The notes beneath the pieces are model-generated. The model was given only the letters and a program-made list of their open reading frames with translations, was not told where the DNA came from and made no database searches. Below, piece after piece: positions 1 through 11,739 of a stretch of DNA of 64,000 nt (its first letter is position 1; each line of letters begins with the position of its first letter). This stretch comes from Glandiceps talaboti (lineage: Eukaryota > Hemichordata > Enteropneusta > Spengelidae). The stretch lies in assembly GCF_964340395.1 (NCBI RefSeq), contig NC_135567.1, positions 2,218,109 through 2,282,108 of the forward strand, in the 5' to 3' direction. A program made the position numbers and the translations under genes.

Positions 1-136
1 ACATGCATGCATACATACATACATGCATACACACACACACACATGCATACATACATACATACACACATACACACATACATACACATGCATGTATGCATGC
101 ATATATACATACATATACACACACGCATACATGCAC

Positions 137-167
<31 letters not shown>

Positions 168-293
168 TACATACATACATACATACATACATACATACAT
201 ACACACATACACACGCATGCACGCATGCATGCACACACACACACACATGCACACACACATGCAGACAGGCAGACAGACAGACAGACAGACATA
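1..293. repeat. Compound ACAT / ACAG microsatellite
   Basis: Nearly pure ACAT and AC units with two ACAG blocks (about 139-168 and 261-290). All frames stay open over much of it because the units lack stops in some phases, so the apparent His/Thr-rich proteins here are composition artefacts. It begins at the window edge, so its full length is unknown. Confidence 0.95.
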
Positions 294-1553
294 TACACTT
301 TTTTGCCATACTTCTGAACCTTATCAGTTCTGTTGTGCTAAAAAGACCTATGTTTTGCCTAATATACAGATACACATAATACAGAATATATGCAAATGTT
401 GTGGCCCCTCCCAAATTATTCTTTTTTCTATGTTTACTTAATACGTTCTAATGGTAATATCTTGACTCATGAACTATTCAAAAGAGGTTTTACTTTTGTG
501 CTAGGGTTTCATTATTGATATAAGTAAGGTGTTATAATTGACCCAAGTGTTGCCCAATATGTACAGCTACACGAATCTATGGCCTGAATATATACAAATG
601 TTTTGACCCCTGCCAAATTGTTATTATTTGTTTGTTTACTTAATGATTTTCGATGGTATTACTTTATATCATGTAATATTCAAAACAAGTTTCATTTTGT
701 TCCTAGGATCTTATTAAGTACTAATAAGGGCTATCACTGTGTGTGCATCTATCACCGAAATGGATGTGGTTTTCTTGCATGGCAGGTATTATAAGGTCAA
801 TTTGGACATTAAATTACCATGGTTACAAGATAGCTATGTTCATAATGAAATCTATTTTGAGCTCCCCATATCTACATATATAAACATTAGAAATTACAAT
901 ATTCAAAGTCAAAGTGTTAATAATTTGTCAGTGGTCACCATACGAACTCATGTTTTCCCTATTCTAATACATGGAAGGGCGTGGCCAGATTAGAATCACC
1001 ATAATTGCCAAAAATGTAAACTGGTCCAAACACTTTTATATCATAATATGTTATACATATACTTATTTTCTATCCTCTGATACAAGGATTTGTAGATTAG
1101 TGTATATCTTGGAAGAAAAAAACAATTATCAATTAATTAATTTGTATCAATTTCTACATGTATAACCTATGTATTGGGTTAGTGTTAATTTAAACATTTA
1201 ATTATCATAAATATTAGGTGTGCTCTGGAAAGGTTTTTGTATGACAGGATGCATTTATTATTGAATAATATATTCTGAAAATTTCATCAAGAAATTCCAT
1301 CAAGGAATATATATAAACTATAGCTGCACAATAAATTAAGTAAACAAATCCAAACAAATAATGAAATAAATGGCAGGGATCCAAAGCTATTAGGTGTGAC
1401 CTCTCTGACCTTTTTGTACAATGTTTAGTTACATTGGTCAGTAACGTCAAGGTCATGGGTTACTATATAGAGGTACTATGGGCATGTATGGAAATATATG
1501 TATACATGTGAAAAAATACAACTTATTTGGAAGATACATCAATTTGTTGTTTA
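294..1553. other. Anonymous AT-rich sequence
   Basis: About 1.26 kb without a convincing exon, RNA gene or repeat structure. Two segments (about 365-460 and 570-680) are weakly alike around the motif CCCCTNCCAAATT followed by T-rich sequence, suggesting an old local duplication. Open frames here are under 85 codons and show no recognisable protein. Confidence 0.5.
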
Positions 1554-1583
1554 TTAAAGTGGCCATATGGATGAGGATAGGGT
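1554..1583 (+). repeat. Left TTAA duplication and terminal inverted repeat
   Basis: TTAA at 1554-1557 followed by a 26-bp terminus at 1558-1583 containing the palindromic core CCATATGG. It is the exact reverse complement of 10321-10346. Sequence beyond 1583 does not match the other end. Confidence 0.75.
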
Positions 1584-1734
1584 GTTTGTTTACCTCTCCA
1601 TATAAGAAAATAAATGTATAGAATGAAACTATATCATAAAACTAAGTCTCTGGTCGATCAATACATACCCACTGCATATATTAGCAACGTACGGCTGTGT
1701 ACAAGATTTCCGCGGTAAACTAATCTTTTGAATC

Positions 1735-1885
1735 GGGCGCCATTGCAGACAGTTGTTCACGTGACAAGATGCGCAGAAACTGCCTTCGTCACAAATATAA
1801 CGGGATCGCGTACTATGAGATATGAACGGGACGAGACTACGTGGCAATTTTTGGCATGCGCAGCAGACACTTTATCACTTCCACA
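1735..1885 (+). promoter_or_regulatory. TATA-less promoter candidate upstream of a short coding exon
   Basis: This CpG-containing stretch stands out from AT-rich surroundings. It carries an E-box-type TCACGTGA (near 1757), an NRF-1-like GCATGCGCAG (1854-1863) and a second GATGCGCAG (near 1768). No TATA box is seen. It lies about 180-330 bp inside the left terminus of the TTAA-flanked element and ends at an ATG followed by a good splice donor, so it may drive the element's gene. Confidence 0.4.
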
Positions 1886-1902
1886 ATGGGGCCCGAATGG
1901 AG
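1886..1902 (+). CDS. Candidate first coding exon (17 nt, MGPEW then donor)
   Basis: ATG at 1886 followed by codons for MGPEW and two further bases, then a strong donor (AG|GTAAGT at 1902/1903). Promoter-type motifs lie directly upstream. The exon ends in phase 2. The next recognised exon (3515) reads best in phase 0, so either an unseen exon lies between them or a frame was lost. No family can be assigned from six residues. It may belong to the P2X7-tail-like gene downstream or be independent. Confidence 0.35.
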
Positions 1903-3514
1903 GTAAGTAAGCTTATATTATATGTCCATGAATATGCATGAAAAAGTTTGTGCGTGAACCTTGGTCGAGTTACATGCTTTGGCGTTTTGATTTTACAGTG
2001 TCTTGTTTTAGATTATTTACTTCAGTTATTTCTGAAAATACTTATTGGTAAGCTACCTTTGCCGATCATATATTGTATGTTGGCCCAGAAATAGTAGTAG
2101 TAGTAGTACCCGGCCCCGGAGCACGTCTTGATAACTGGTCGAGGTAAAATCAGTTATTCAAGTAATGTGACTAGTGGATAGCTAAATACCCAGTATCATA
2201 ATAAGTATATACTGGCCAGAAACAAATTAATTCGCGCCGACAATAATTGCATTTCTTTTCCCAAACGTGTTATCCACGCTAGACTAGGGCCCGTATGAAG
2301 TTACGGTACACCAAGCTGCTACTCTGTGAAACCATACAAATGCCTTACTTTGAGGTTTGACAAACTATCCCCGCAAGGAAAAACAATGATTGGCGCCTCA
2401 AATTAGTATTATTGTTATTACTATATGTTGAACCCATGTTCTATCTCTCGTCGTCTAATTCGTGACAAGGACAGTGCAGTATACTACTAGTAGAACCGCG
2501 TATTTATAACCCAACTCAGTGACAGTGATACCTACCGGCGTACCGATCGTATCGTACTCGCCGTACTAGTGTACATAATTTGTGGTACGCGAAGATCAAC
2601 TTCGTTTTGCCACTGTTTGCCCCAATTCATTATGGTAGTGGAAACGGTACCGATGGTTTACATATTCTTTACTACAAATGCTGTGTGTCTCTGTGTACAA
2701 GTTGATTCAATTAATTGCCATATTTGTACTCGTATACTGGCTTCATAATCATAGGTCATGTCAAATGTCTGGACATGTATTTACCATCATGGACATGTGT
2801 ACAAAAGTACACCACTTTATCTATTTATTTTTTTATTTGATGTTATTGACTACATTATAATTACATAATATTATTCTATCACCCTGCAACACATTACTTT
2901 ATTACCACAATTGTTGTTTTAGTTGGTAGATAGCAATTTTACTGTCTGAACACAGATTTGTTTAATTTGGGAGTTTTTTTTGGTATTTTATGTTTGATTA
3001 GCTTTTTGTGATTGAGATACAGGAAGCTATTTACTACACAGAGTGCAGTGACAATAACTGTACCCAAGACCATGGAGTATACATGCAAGTCCAGACAATG
3101 TTCACATAATACTTAAAAGTTTTAGCCACAATACATACTTCTTGTCTATGAGATACAGAAATAATATCCATATTCAATGTAACAGTGAAGTTGAAAATAC
3201 AGGAACAGTACATCTACTTTATTAATTTACTAATTCAAGACTCTCACTTCAATCCTTTGGTTGAATACAACTTTCACTTGTTCTTAGTTTAGCCTGTTGT
3301 AAATAGCTACAAAAGGTACAGACAGTAAACTATTTCTATATATCTACTAGAACAACTATTTGGGGACGGAAGTGTTGCCAACATAATTTTCATGTTTTAT
3401 GGAGTATATTGAATCATTACAAATAAATATGGCACAGTGCAGTCTTGTAATTTAATGCTAACACGAATGTTCATTACATAATTATTTATATTTCTATATT
3501 ATGTACTTTTCCAG
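1903..3514 (+). other. Probable intron / non-coding sequence
   Basis: Lies between a donor at 1903 and an acceptor at 3514 (TTTTCCAG). It contains CpG-containing sequence to about 2620 and AT-rich sequence after that. No exon with coding character was found. Confidence 0.35.
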
Positions 3515-4007
3515 ACAAATTCATCATCAGCAGAAAATGAACATGATTCAGATGGTGCAGATTACTCCCCAAGTCATGAAGGAAGATGCCGAGGAAGAAG
3601 GGAGAGGGAGAGAAGTACGAGGGGAAGAGAAGTACCAAGAAGAGTAACACAATCGCGAGATGGTAGAGGTAGAGGCAGGGAGAGGGAGAGGTGTAGGACA
3701 AATTAAAAATGTGGGACAACTTGAACAGAGGAATGCAAGACTGTGTGTAAGTACAGTGCAATATAACTTTATTGTATGTCATACATATTACCAAAAAGAA
3801 CACCATCAAATACTGTTGTCACATTTCATCTTCCACTACTGACTTCCTAGCAGCTTTGATTGATGGAATCAATCCACACAGATAAACTGTGCTATAGAAT
3901 CATAATCATTTTTAAAACTAAAAGACAAAGTACTATTGACTTACATGTGTTATGATTTATTTGTGCCACTATATATGACACATTTTCTACATGTGAAACA
4001 ATTCAGA

Positions 4008-4041
<34 letters not shown>

Positions 4042-4697
4042 GTGGAACAATTCTAAGTGTGATTTTTATTTGCTTTAACTTATCTAGACGGTGATAATGA
4101 ACATGACCCGAGAAGAGTTACAGGATTTTGCACTTCGGGTGTTGGATCATCAACCAGGGTTGGTGTTCAGTTTGCAACAACCTGTTGTAAACCACCCTGG
4201 TGGGTATCATCCACCACCTGAAGGGCAAAATCCTGAATAGTGGGTGTATTTGCAGCCACTGGAGAGAAATGCCCACAGAACAAGAGCATTTAACAGTGCA
4301 CATCACATTAGAGGTAAGTTTATTGTTTGATCATTTTGAGTTACCTATATATTCCAAGGTCAGTTTATATAGTAATTCCAAATACTGAATTTTAACAAAT
4401 ATGATTTGTACTGTAAAAATACTTCAGAATACACCTTCTTGTTTAGTACTCTTTAATACTCAGTAAAAGTAACCAGATAAGTGTTTTGTAAGGCATTGGT
4501 ACAAAATGTCATTGTTGCACATCTATAGCTTCTTGTGTCAATGTAATGTAAATTTTCATCCATATAATCAGCCATCTCACATGTATACAATATACACCAT
4601 CATTACACTGTTGCAATGAGCATTATATTCATAGAATGGATACTTACACACAACAAATATATTTAAAATTGGTATTCAAGTACATGAATGTACTGAC

Positions 4698-4729
<32 letters not shown>

Positions 4730-4770
4730 GTATAAATACGCACACACACATACATACATACATGCATACA

Positions 4771-4817
<47 letters not shown>

Positions 4818-5462
4818 TTACATATCGCCACATCAATGCAGAAAGGTTGTATCTGCTTTGCAATTGTATAGGCAGATCCAACCTTACTGCACTGACGTGA
4901 CGATATATTCACACATTCGTGTACACACACATCCACCATGCCTATATGTGCTAAAAAGCTAATAACCATTCTATAAAGTAATCACAAATAATATGTACAG
5001 ATATATGACTTTATCCAGTTACTAATAACTATTTGTTTCCTTTCAACACCCATCCCGCCATTGTACCTTACCCCACCTTAAGGTTACATTAGATTCAACA
5101 CTTCCAGTGTTTGGCATTGGCTCATAGAGGGGTTACACCACTATCACTTTATTGGGCCATTATTGGATTGTCTCACTTTATTGGACCAAGTACATTTTAT
5201 TCCAACATTTTTTTATTTTCCCCCAGGAAATGGACTTCCTCATATTAAACCCGCTAGTGCTATTAAACTGTTGCCGGCGCTCAGAGGTATGATCTTCGAG
5301 CTATGGGAGAGTAGAACTTAAACAAAGCTAACAGACATCATCGTCTAGAAGTGTGTTCACCTTGGTGCAGGCAACAGACATGTTATACGAAGCTGGAGGA
5401 TTAGAGATAGATATGACCCATTTAATCAATACAATGGTTTCCAGGATGCTCGGCTTGGGTAA
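3515..5462 (+). pseudogene. Broken gene for a P2X7 C-terminal (ballast)-type cysteine domain protein
   Basis: Three exon-like blocks with GT-AG boundaries: 3515-3746 (acidic SAENEHDSDGADYSPS, then an Arg/Gly-rich stretch), 4088-4313, and 5227-5462. Block 2 reads NMTREELQDFALRVLDHQPG, then a proline-rich GGYHPPPEGQNPE. The expected Trp-Cys-x-Cys segment follows only after a stop and frame change, as CICSHWREMPTEQE. Block 3 reads EMDFLILNPLVLLN, loses frame, then ends with GNRHVIRSWRIRDRY and DPFNQYNGF before a stop. This order matches the family related to the human P2X7 cytoplasmic tail, whose end has a comparable WRIRKEFP motif and QYSGF. No P2X channel segments are present. At least three frame breaks and lost cysteines (one is Trp) argue it is non-functional. 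A microsatellite (GT)n lies at 4011-4038 in the second intron. Confidence 0.55.
4703..4817. repeat. (TACA)n microsatellite
   Basis: TACA/CATA units with CACA and TTTACA interruptions inside the last intron of the decayed P2X7-tail-like gene. It generates overlapping open frames on both strands that are not genes. Confidence 0.9.
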
Positions 5463-6433
5463 GGGTTGGCCTGTATGTCCTTGAACAAGATGTGAACCAC
5501 AATTGTGCCGCAGTCAACCCAGCTGTATTCACTTCAGATACTAATATCAGCATTCACACTTCAGTAGAGACTGGATGTATTAACTTTAGATAATATGCGT
5601 GTTGACACTTCAGTAGACACTTAGTGTATTAAATCTCTTTAGTTTTAGATGGACAGACAGCACAACATGCCTATAGCACTACTGAACCATTTCAGTTCAG
5701 TTGTTCTACAAATTATGTGACAAACATATACACTCTACAGTGTTTGAGATTTGTACCAGGTTTGGTTGAAATTAAGTCTTAGTGTCAGAGTTATGGTTAG
5801 CCATGAGAGGTACACATGCACAGGTAGATTGACAGATGGATATGGGTGATTTCTATCATCCCTATTTAATTAGCTATTATCAACAAATGGCATATACTTG
5901 TACACAGTATGCTGAATATACCATAATGCTCTCTGATTTGTATGCTCAGACATAAGCTCTTTCAATAGGCAAAGTTCAGTGTACAGGGTTTTTTGATCAA
6001 ATTTTTACTGATTAGGTTCTGAATACTTGTTTCTATTGTTTTGATATCAGTGATAGTTGGTGAAAGGAGAAGGCAATTTTACAGGATCAGATGGAATTCT
6101 AGACATGTTATGCAGAGATATACATATAAACTTGGACAATAATATGACTATTTGACCCTGAAGGTCAAAGTCAAAGTTCAATGTGTCATGAGAAAGCTCG
6201 TCATTGATAATATGGGTGAAGACACTTAAATGAGGTCTCTGTGTTAAACTTCAAGCGTTAGTGGGCAAAGTGTGATTATTTACGACAAATAAGCCAAAAG
6301 TTACAAAGAACATATAAATAAAAACACCAGATGAACTGGAGTATTTTTCACATTACATATTTTAATAATATTCATTTCTTCAGTATTATGATAAGTGAGT
6401 TTTGAATAGTTTTTCCAATTCATTTACAACTGC

Positions 6434-6469
<36 letters not shown>

Positions 6470-7104
6470 CGTGTGTCTCCATTTATAACTCAATATGGTG
6501 AAAGTGTCTAGCTCTAGTAAATAGCTATCAATATACCAGATATGTAGAGTGGTACAAGTAAATACTGTAATAAGATATTGAAGAGTCAGAATACAGTGTT
6601 CCATAATTGCTATGGAGTGGAGAAAGGTGTTACAGTAACACAATGTTATACTTCTTACCTTGTACTTATATATATATATATATATAATATATAAAGTTAC
6701 AGCAATTATATGATATGGTGTATAGAAAAAGAAGTTCTTAGATCTGAGTGAGATAGCTTCAATTTGACACAGACATGTATTTATTTTTGACAGACTACAC
6801 AAGTATGTGTACATGTTAAAGTAGTATATAAATAAAGCTAAGAGAAAGAACTTTGTTATTTTTGACTCGCATGATAAATCCATTCATTTTTCTCCTTACT
6901 GGTTTGTTGTAGTTGATGTTATGGGTGAGTGCAGCAAGATGATTTCTAACTCTAGACACTGGTGGTGTGTAGGCAAATCACTTGCCAGCATATTTTTAAG
7001 TACCAATTCACCAGTTACTCTGTAAATGTCAGAAATATACATAGAGTTTTCAGTATATGCATCAATGCAACAATCCTACATTTACATAGATTTAGATTCT
7101 ATGA
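5463..7104. other. Non-coding sequence with (GT)n and (TA)n tracts
   Basis: No convincing exon. It holds a (GT)n tract at about 6436-6478 and a short (TA)n at about 6667-6690. A 165-codon minus-strand frame (6386-6883) runs through the (GT)n tract and has no recognisable domain; I treat it as chance. Confidence 0.5.
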
Positions 7105-7293
7105 GCATTAGAGATCAACCATTTTAAAAATAAACAAGCCTTTGTAGAAGACATCACACTCCCTAATGTTCTTACCATTATGGAAGGTAAAGTTCAAAGA
7201 CAAATAGACAGTAATGAAAATGTCAATCAAAGATTGATGAATGAAGGCAAGATAGCTGCATTACATGACTTGCTCTTCTGCTACTACATGTAA
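7105..7293 (+). CDS. Possible terminal exon, unknown protein
   Basis: An open stretch of 62 codons without an initiating ATG at its start, ending in TAA at 7291. Its composition is more protein-like than its surroundings: acidic and amphipathic, with segments FVEDITLPNVLTIMEGK and NVNQRLMNEGKIAALHDLLF. No clear acceptor precedes it and no family is recognised. It lies inside the TTAA-flanked element, so it could be a piece of that element's own gene. Chance cannot be excluded. Confidence 0.2.
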   Translation, partial: ALEINHFKNKQAFVEDITLPNVLTIMEGKVQRQIDSNENVNQRLMNEGKIAALHDLLFCYYM

Positions 7294-7707
7294 AAATAAA
7301 GAAGACTGCAAAAACACTGGATTTACACTTCAATATGGCTAACATTCAATAAAGTGATACATGTACATACATAAATATCAAAAGTGGTGCTTATGTTTCC
7401 CTTGTTCTACATTGTTAACAAAATCTACAAGAATTTTACCACACTTGTATACTTGTAAAAGAAAGAAAAAAAAGCTTGGCATCATTTGATTTAAATTTGA
7501 TACCCCAATACAAAATGATGCATTTATTCCCTACATAGGCCTACAATGTACCACCTTTTGTCAGGTTTGAATACAGTCTGATACTGGTTGCCATGGAAAT
7601 TCAGTATTCTCAACTGGATAGGATTTAAATGAAAGGTAATGATTGCCACCTGACAAAACTGCATATCAAGTAGTAATACACATTTTATTTCAATGACAAT
7701 AACTGAC

Positions 7708-7789
7708 CTTGGCTCTGATTCACTCCCAACAGCTGATAACATGTCACTTCCAATCTTTTCCACACCAGAGCTGGAGCTTTGTGAAGTTC
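7708..7789 (-). CDS. Possible internal exon on the minus strand
   Basis: On the minus strand an open Ser-rich stretch (SSSSGVEKIGSDMLSAVGSE) ends at a weak donor (AAG|GTCAGT). It begins after an AG preceded by only a modest pyrimidine tract. It reads like a disordered, phosphorylatable region, but no family is recognised. The 79-codon open frame that contains it continues through the donor into low-complexity sequence. Confidence 0.2.
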
Positions 7790-9100
7790 TCTTTTTGTGT
7801 TTGGTGGGGAAATAAAAGTATATAACACTATTACAAGTTATAGAAAAAATAGCAAGAAAAGAGAATGTTGGTTTGGTATCCAGAAAATTTAAATTTCACA
7901 ATGCCACTTCACACACACATACATTACTTGGTCAGTTAAAACAAACATTTGACACCCAAAATTATAATAAAGGAATGTTCAGTGTGGTAGTCATAGAAAA
8001 CTTTTGCTCAGATATAACAACCCTTTTGTAATTTATGGTAAACTAATCTTTGACTAAGAACTTGTGTAGTGATGTTTTGTTTGACAGTTTAGGGACCAAC
8101 TTCTTTCCAATACATGATGTTGTTGATAATCCCTATACAAATTATGCACTGATGCAGTTGAGCTTGCCACATGCAGTTAACTTGGCACCCATGTCTCTTT
8201 TTATAGTTTTATCTAAAAATTCTTCTACGAATATGTGAACTTACCCCATTTCAGACCCTATTTCCAACAACTCAGGTTCAGGCAGTCCCGCTCTTACATT
8301 TAAACAGCAAGAAGAGTTGATGTTGTGTAACCAACAGAGTCTGATTTGCAGCCAGGAACTCCAGGCACCTGATTTGCATAGTACCTATTGAAGTATGGAA
8401 TACAATATCAATATGATAAGCTCACATGCTGACTATTTCAATTTCAGTGTGTCTGTGTTTTTATAATTTCTGACGCATCCTGGAATATTTTAAATTATGC
8501 AATCTTTACACAATAATATAACCAAATACTAAATTATTAAAAATACAGCAAGCCAAATCATGCAATGGGTTACACCTATAAAGATGCATTCAATTTCAAT
8601 GTAAAACAGTAGTCAGTACATGAAGAAATTAAGCATATATTCTGTTATGAAACAACACACTTAATACTGTTAGGATTGCATCCGGTATTTCAGTCTGTGA
8701 CACAAAACTACACAATCCCGTACAAATCACAATATGTCAGTAAGAAATGTTTGTCTTATACTACATCGCAAAGTACCGAGTTGTTCATCATTGTCAAAAG
8801 TATTTAATTTGCAATCCGGTCACATTGTCATAAATTCTAAAGAAATACATTGAATACACAAACACGTCCACACCACTACACGTTATGTAGTACAACCTGT
8901 GACCTTGGAAGTGTTATACCCGTGGCAGAGTCGACAAATACGTGACTACAGTATCGTATTGATCGCGACATAACCATAACACTGAACTCGCTGTCTGACA
9001 CTCATTGTGAGAGGCGGTCATTTAGAAACGATCACTGAATCTGATATTTTCGTCAAACACAACGGGTAAAAATGTACATGGAACTAAAATTCGCCAATGT
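7790..9100. other. Anonymous sequence inside the TTAA element
   Basis: No gene supported. A stretch at about 8290-8390 is open on both strands, with splice-like AGs on either side. I cannot choose a strand, so no exon is called. Confidence 0.35.
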
Positions 9101-9149
9101 CGTTTTACAAAAGTCATGTACAAGGAAAACAAACAAACAAAGACTTCGC

Positions 9150-9460
9150 AGTTACTGTTAATCTACGTTCGGGAGTACCGTTTGCTACGTGTACAACAAC
9201 CTGAACATGGAGGCTGCCATCTTGGCATAATATTATGATTTAAACAAAGAACCAAGTAAAGTACGCAAATACTGCATTTTACAATGTGAAATAGTTTGCC
9301 AACAGTTCCTGCCGCATAATCTGTTCAAAGAGAAAATATAAATCGACATCCTACGAGTCTAGCAACAAAACATTTCAAGTCATCCCATCGAGGAGTTCGG
9401 GGCTCTCGTAAGTTGAGTCAGGGGTTGAGTACAATAGTCCGGCTTGTATACGGAGTACAC
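9150..9460 (-). promoter_or_regulatory. Possible promoter with YY1-like motif near the right end
   Basis: On the minus strand there is CCAAGATGGCAGCCTCCATG (9208-9227), which resembles the YY1 element found at transcription starts. It lies in a CpG-richer patch. Position and composition mirror the promoter-like patch near the other terminus. No first exon with a convincing start and donor was found for it, so the call rests on motif and composition alone. Confidence 0.25.
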
Positions 9461-10320
9461 GTAAGTCATCCCTTCCTTCTCCTTTCGGTGAAGAAATAAC
9501 CATGAAACCTGGGCTTACCAATACCAGGGATGCTGGTAACTAAAGAATTAATGCATCCTGTGGTAAAATATTAGCAATAAATCGACTATTTAGTAATTTT
9601 ACCTCGCCGTGGCCCCAATCCCAGTTCGGAGGAAACGCGCACACTGTCTGCAAGCAGGACTAACGCGCTACACCAACGTACTAGTTAGTATCACACGTTC
9701 ACCCATTCCGTGCGAATATGAAACTATTGAATATCATAGTCACTCGAATCAATGTTTTTTTTTAATGTATGGTAAATAAGATTTGCTTACTTATTTACTA
9801 TGTATAAAAAGTCATGATCCAGAATTCCAGATTGATTCGAGTGCCAGTGGGACGTCCTATGAAAATTCGAAATGCCAAAATATCACTAAAAATCTACAGT
9901 ATGCTTTGGAAGAGACTTACCTATCAATCAGAAATCTTGCCACGCTACATGGGATTTTAATCCTTCCTTATTCTTCAGCACATTCCATCATTTAATTTCC
10001 TCGAAGATATTGATTTTACTTTTGTACAATCACGACTTGGATTGAGAATGAGATTGAGAGCAGCCTGGATTTTGTGACGTTGCATTACATGGGTAAAGTG
10101 AAACACGCATGTGCAGAACTGATGTGACGTAGGCTTGCTTGTGTGTGATTTATTTTCAAATCACTCCCTTTACGTACAATAACAAACTTTTTATACATAT
10201 TTTACTTTTTAAAATTTTATTGAGCCACATACATAGACTTGGTCAGTCTTGATTTGCACTATTTTTCCAAGTAGAAAAAAATTATTATATTAAAAAAAAT
10301 ATCAAAAATTCAAAAAAAAT

Positions 10321-10350
10321 ACCCTATCCTCATCCATATGGCCACTTTAA
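10321..10350 (-). repeat. Right terminal inverted repeat and TTAA duplication
   Basis: Exact inverted copy of 1558-1583 at 10321-10346, followed by TTAA at 10347-10350. It marks the right end of the putative 8.8-kb transposon. Confidence 0.75.
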
Positions 10351-10660
10351 GTTAAACTATAGCCGAACACTAAATTTGATCAAACAATTCACACACAGCT
10401 TCTATATGCTAGTATATTTTATTTATTTTATCACGTGAATGGAAATTTTAGTACAGCAGCATGGCTCATGATTTCGTTTAGTTGTTGACAATAAGGTGAC
10501 CTCCCCCCTTTATTCACTTTGTAAAAATGATGATCCACCCCCTTCATTGAGTCCCAAAATGAGGTGCCCCCCCTAGCCGTGAAAACTGGTCTCTCCCTAA
10601 TAAATCCATTTTAATTTTAAAAAACAAAGAGTTATTGAGGTCTCAAATGACAAACTCGGC
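10351..10660. other. Anonymous spacer
   Basis: About 310 bp between the right end of the TTAA element and the first 37-bp array. It contains C-runs and AT-rich sequence. No gene or repeat was identified. Confidence 0.5.
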
Positions 10661-11365
10661 TGTAGTGCTATGAATACAAAGCCAGTGTGCAGTAGTGTGT
10701 AGTGCTATGAATACAAAGCCAGTGTGCAGTAGTGTGTAGTGCTATGAATATAAAGCCAGTGTGCAGTAGTATGTAGTGCTATGAATATAAAGCCAGTATG
10801 TAGTAGTATGTAGTGCTATGAATACAAAGCCAGTATGTAGTAGTATGTAGTGATATGAATATAAAGCCAGTATGTAGTAGTGTGTAGTGCTATGAATACA
10901 AAGCCAGTGTGCAGTAGTATGTAGTGCTATGAATATAAAGCCAGTGTGAAGTAGTATGTAGTGCTATAAATACAAAGCCAGTATGTAGTAGTATGTAGTG
11001 CTATGAATACAAAGCCAGTATGTAGTAGTATGTAGTGCTATGAATACAAAGCCAGTGTGCAGTAGTGTGTAGTGCTATGAATACAAAGCCAGTGTGCAGT
11101 AGTATGTAGTGCTATGAATACAAAGACAGTGTGCAGTAGTATGTAGTGCTATGAATATACAGCCAGTATGAAGTAGTATGTAGTGCTATGAATACAAAGC
11201 CAGTATGTAGTAGTATGTAGTGATATGAATATAAAGCCTGTGTGCAGTAGTATGTAGTGCTATGAATATACAGCCAGTATGAAGTAGTATGTAGTGCTAT
11301 GAATACAAAGCCAGTGTGCAGTAGTATGTAGTGCTATGAATACAAAGCCAGTGTGCAGTAGTGTG
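10661..11365. repeat. 37-bp minisatellite, array 1
   Basis: About 19 head-to-tail copies of a 37-bp unit (AGTGCTATGAATACAAAGCC, then AGTATGTAGTAGTATGT, with variants such as GTGTGCAGTAGTGTGT). The array stops inside a unit at 11365. The missing remainder resumes at 15750, so arrays 1 and 2 were one array before an element inserted. Confidence 0.95.
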
Positions 11366-11735
11366 TACCCTCACCAAACTGGAGGGCTAAATAAGCTCTC
11401 GGATAGCTATCCGATAGCTCTCAAAACTGAATTTTGGTGAAAAATAAGCTTTCGATAGCTATCACAGCTATTGAAGGCTAAGCTGAACAGTCATTGATGG
11501 CTAAGTGAACAAGATGTGAAGGCTAACCCAAACCTTCATAGCTATCACAGCCATTGACTGGTAGACTGTGAAGGCTAAGTCAGAGGGCTAAGGTAAAAAT
11601 TAAGCCTCCGATAGCTATCACTGCTATTGAAGGCTCATTGAGAAAGATGTGAAGGCTAAACCCCCTTATCCTTCGAAGCTATCACAGCCTTCGATAGGTA
11701 AATTAACAAGTTGTGAAGGCTAAAACAGGCATCCA
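11366..11735 (+). repeat. Left TA, TIR and subterminal GATAGCTATC cluster
   Basis: TA, the 12-bp terminus, then GGATAGCTATCC and repeated TAGCTATCACAG and AAGGCTAA blocks to about 11735. Many are self-complementary. Such subterminal clusters are usually transposase-binding sites; here that is inference. Confidence 0.65.
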
Positions 11736-11739
11736 CATA

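Larger units (their letters stand above)
1558..10346. mobile_element. Probable 8.8-kb DNA transposon with TTAA target duplication
   Basis: Seen: the 26 bases at 1558-1583 (starting AGTGGCCATATGGATGAGG, ending AGGGT) recur as a perfect inverted copy at 10321-10346. Each copy is flanked on its outer side by TTAA (1554-1557 and 10347-10350). The repeat homology stops abruptly inside the termini. Known: TTAA duplications are made by the piggyBac and Kolobok superfamilies. Inference: 1558-10346 is one element of 8789 bp. Its cargo is a promoter with a small first exon (1886-1902) and broken exons of a P2X7-tail-like gene (3515-5462). No transposase was recognised, so it may be non-autonomous or too decayed. 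The alternative is two solo ends of short related MITEs in opposite orientation. Confidence 0.55.

Noticed and set aside
6386-6883. 165-codon minus-strand frame
   Set aside because: It depends on a (GT)n tract for part of its length, has AT-driven composition and no recognisable domain or splice context.
10661-11365. CRISPR array
   Set aside because: The 37-bp units have no distinct unique spacers; the whole period is repeated. The host is eukaryotic, and no cas-like gene is present.
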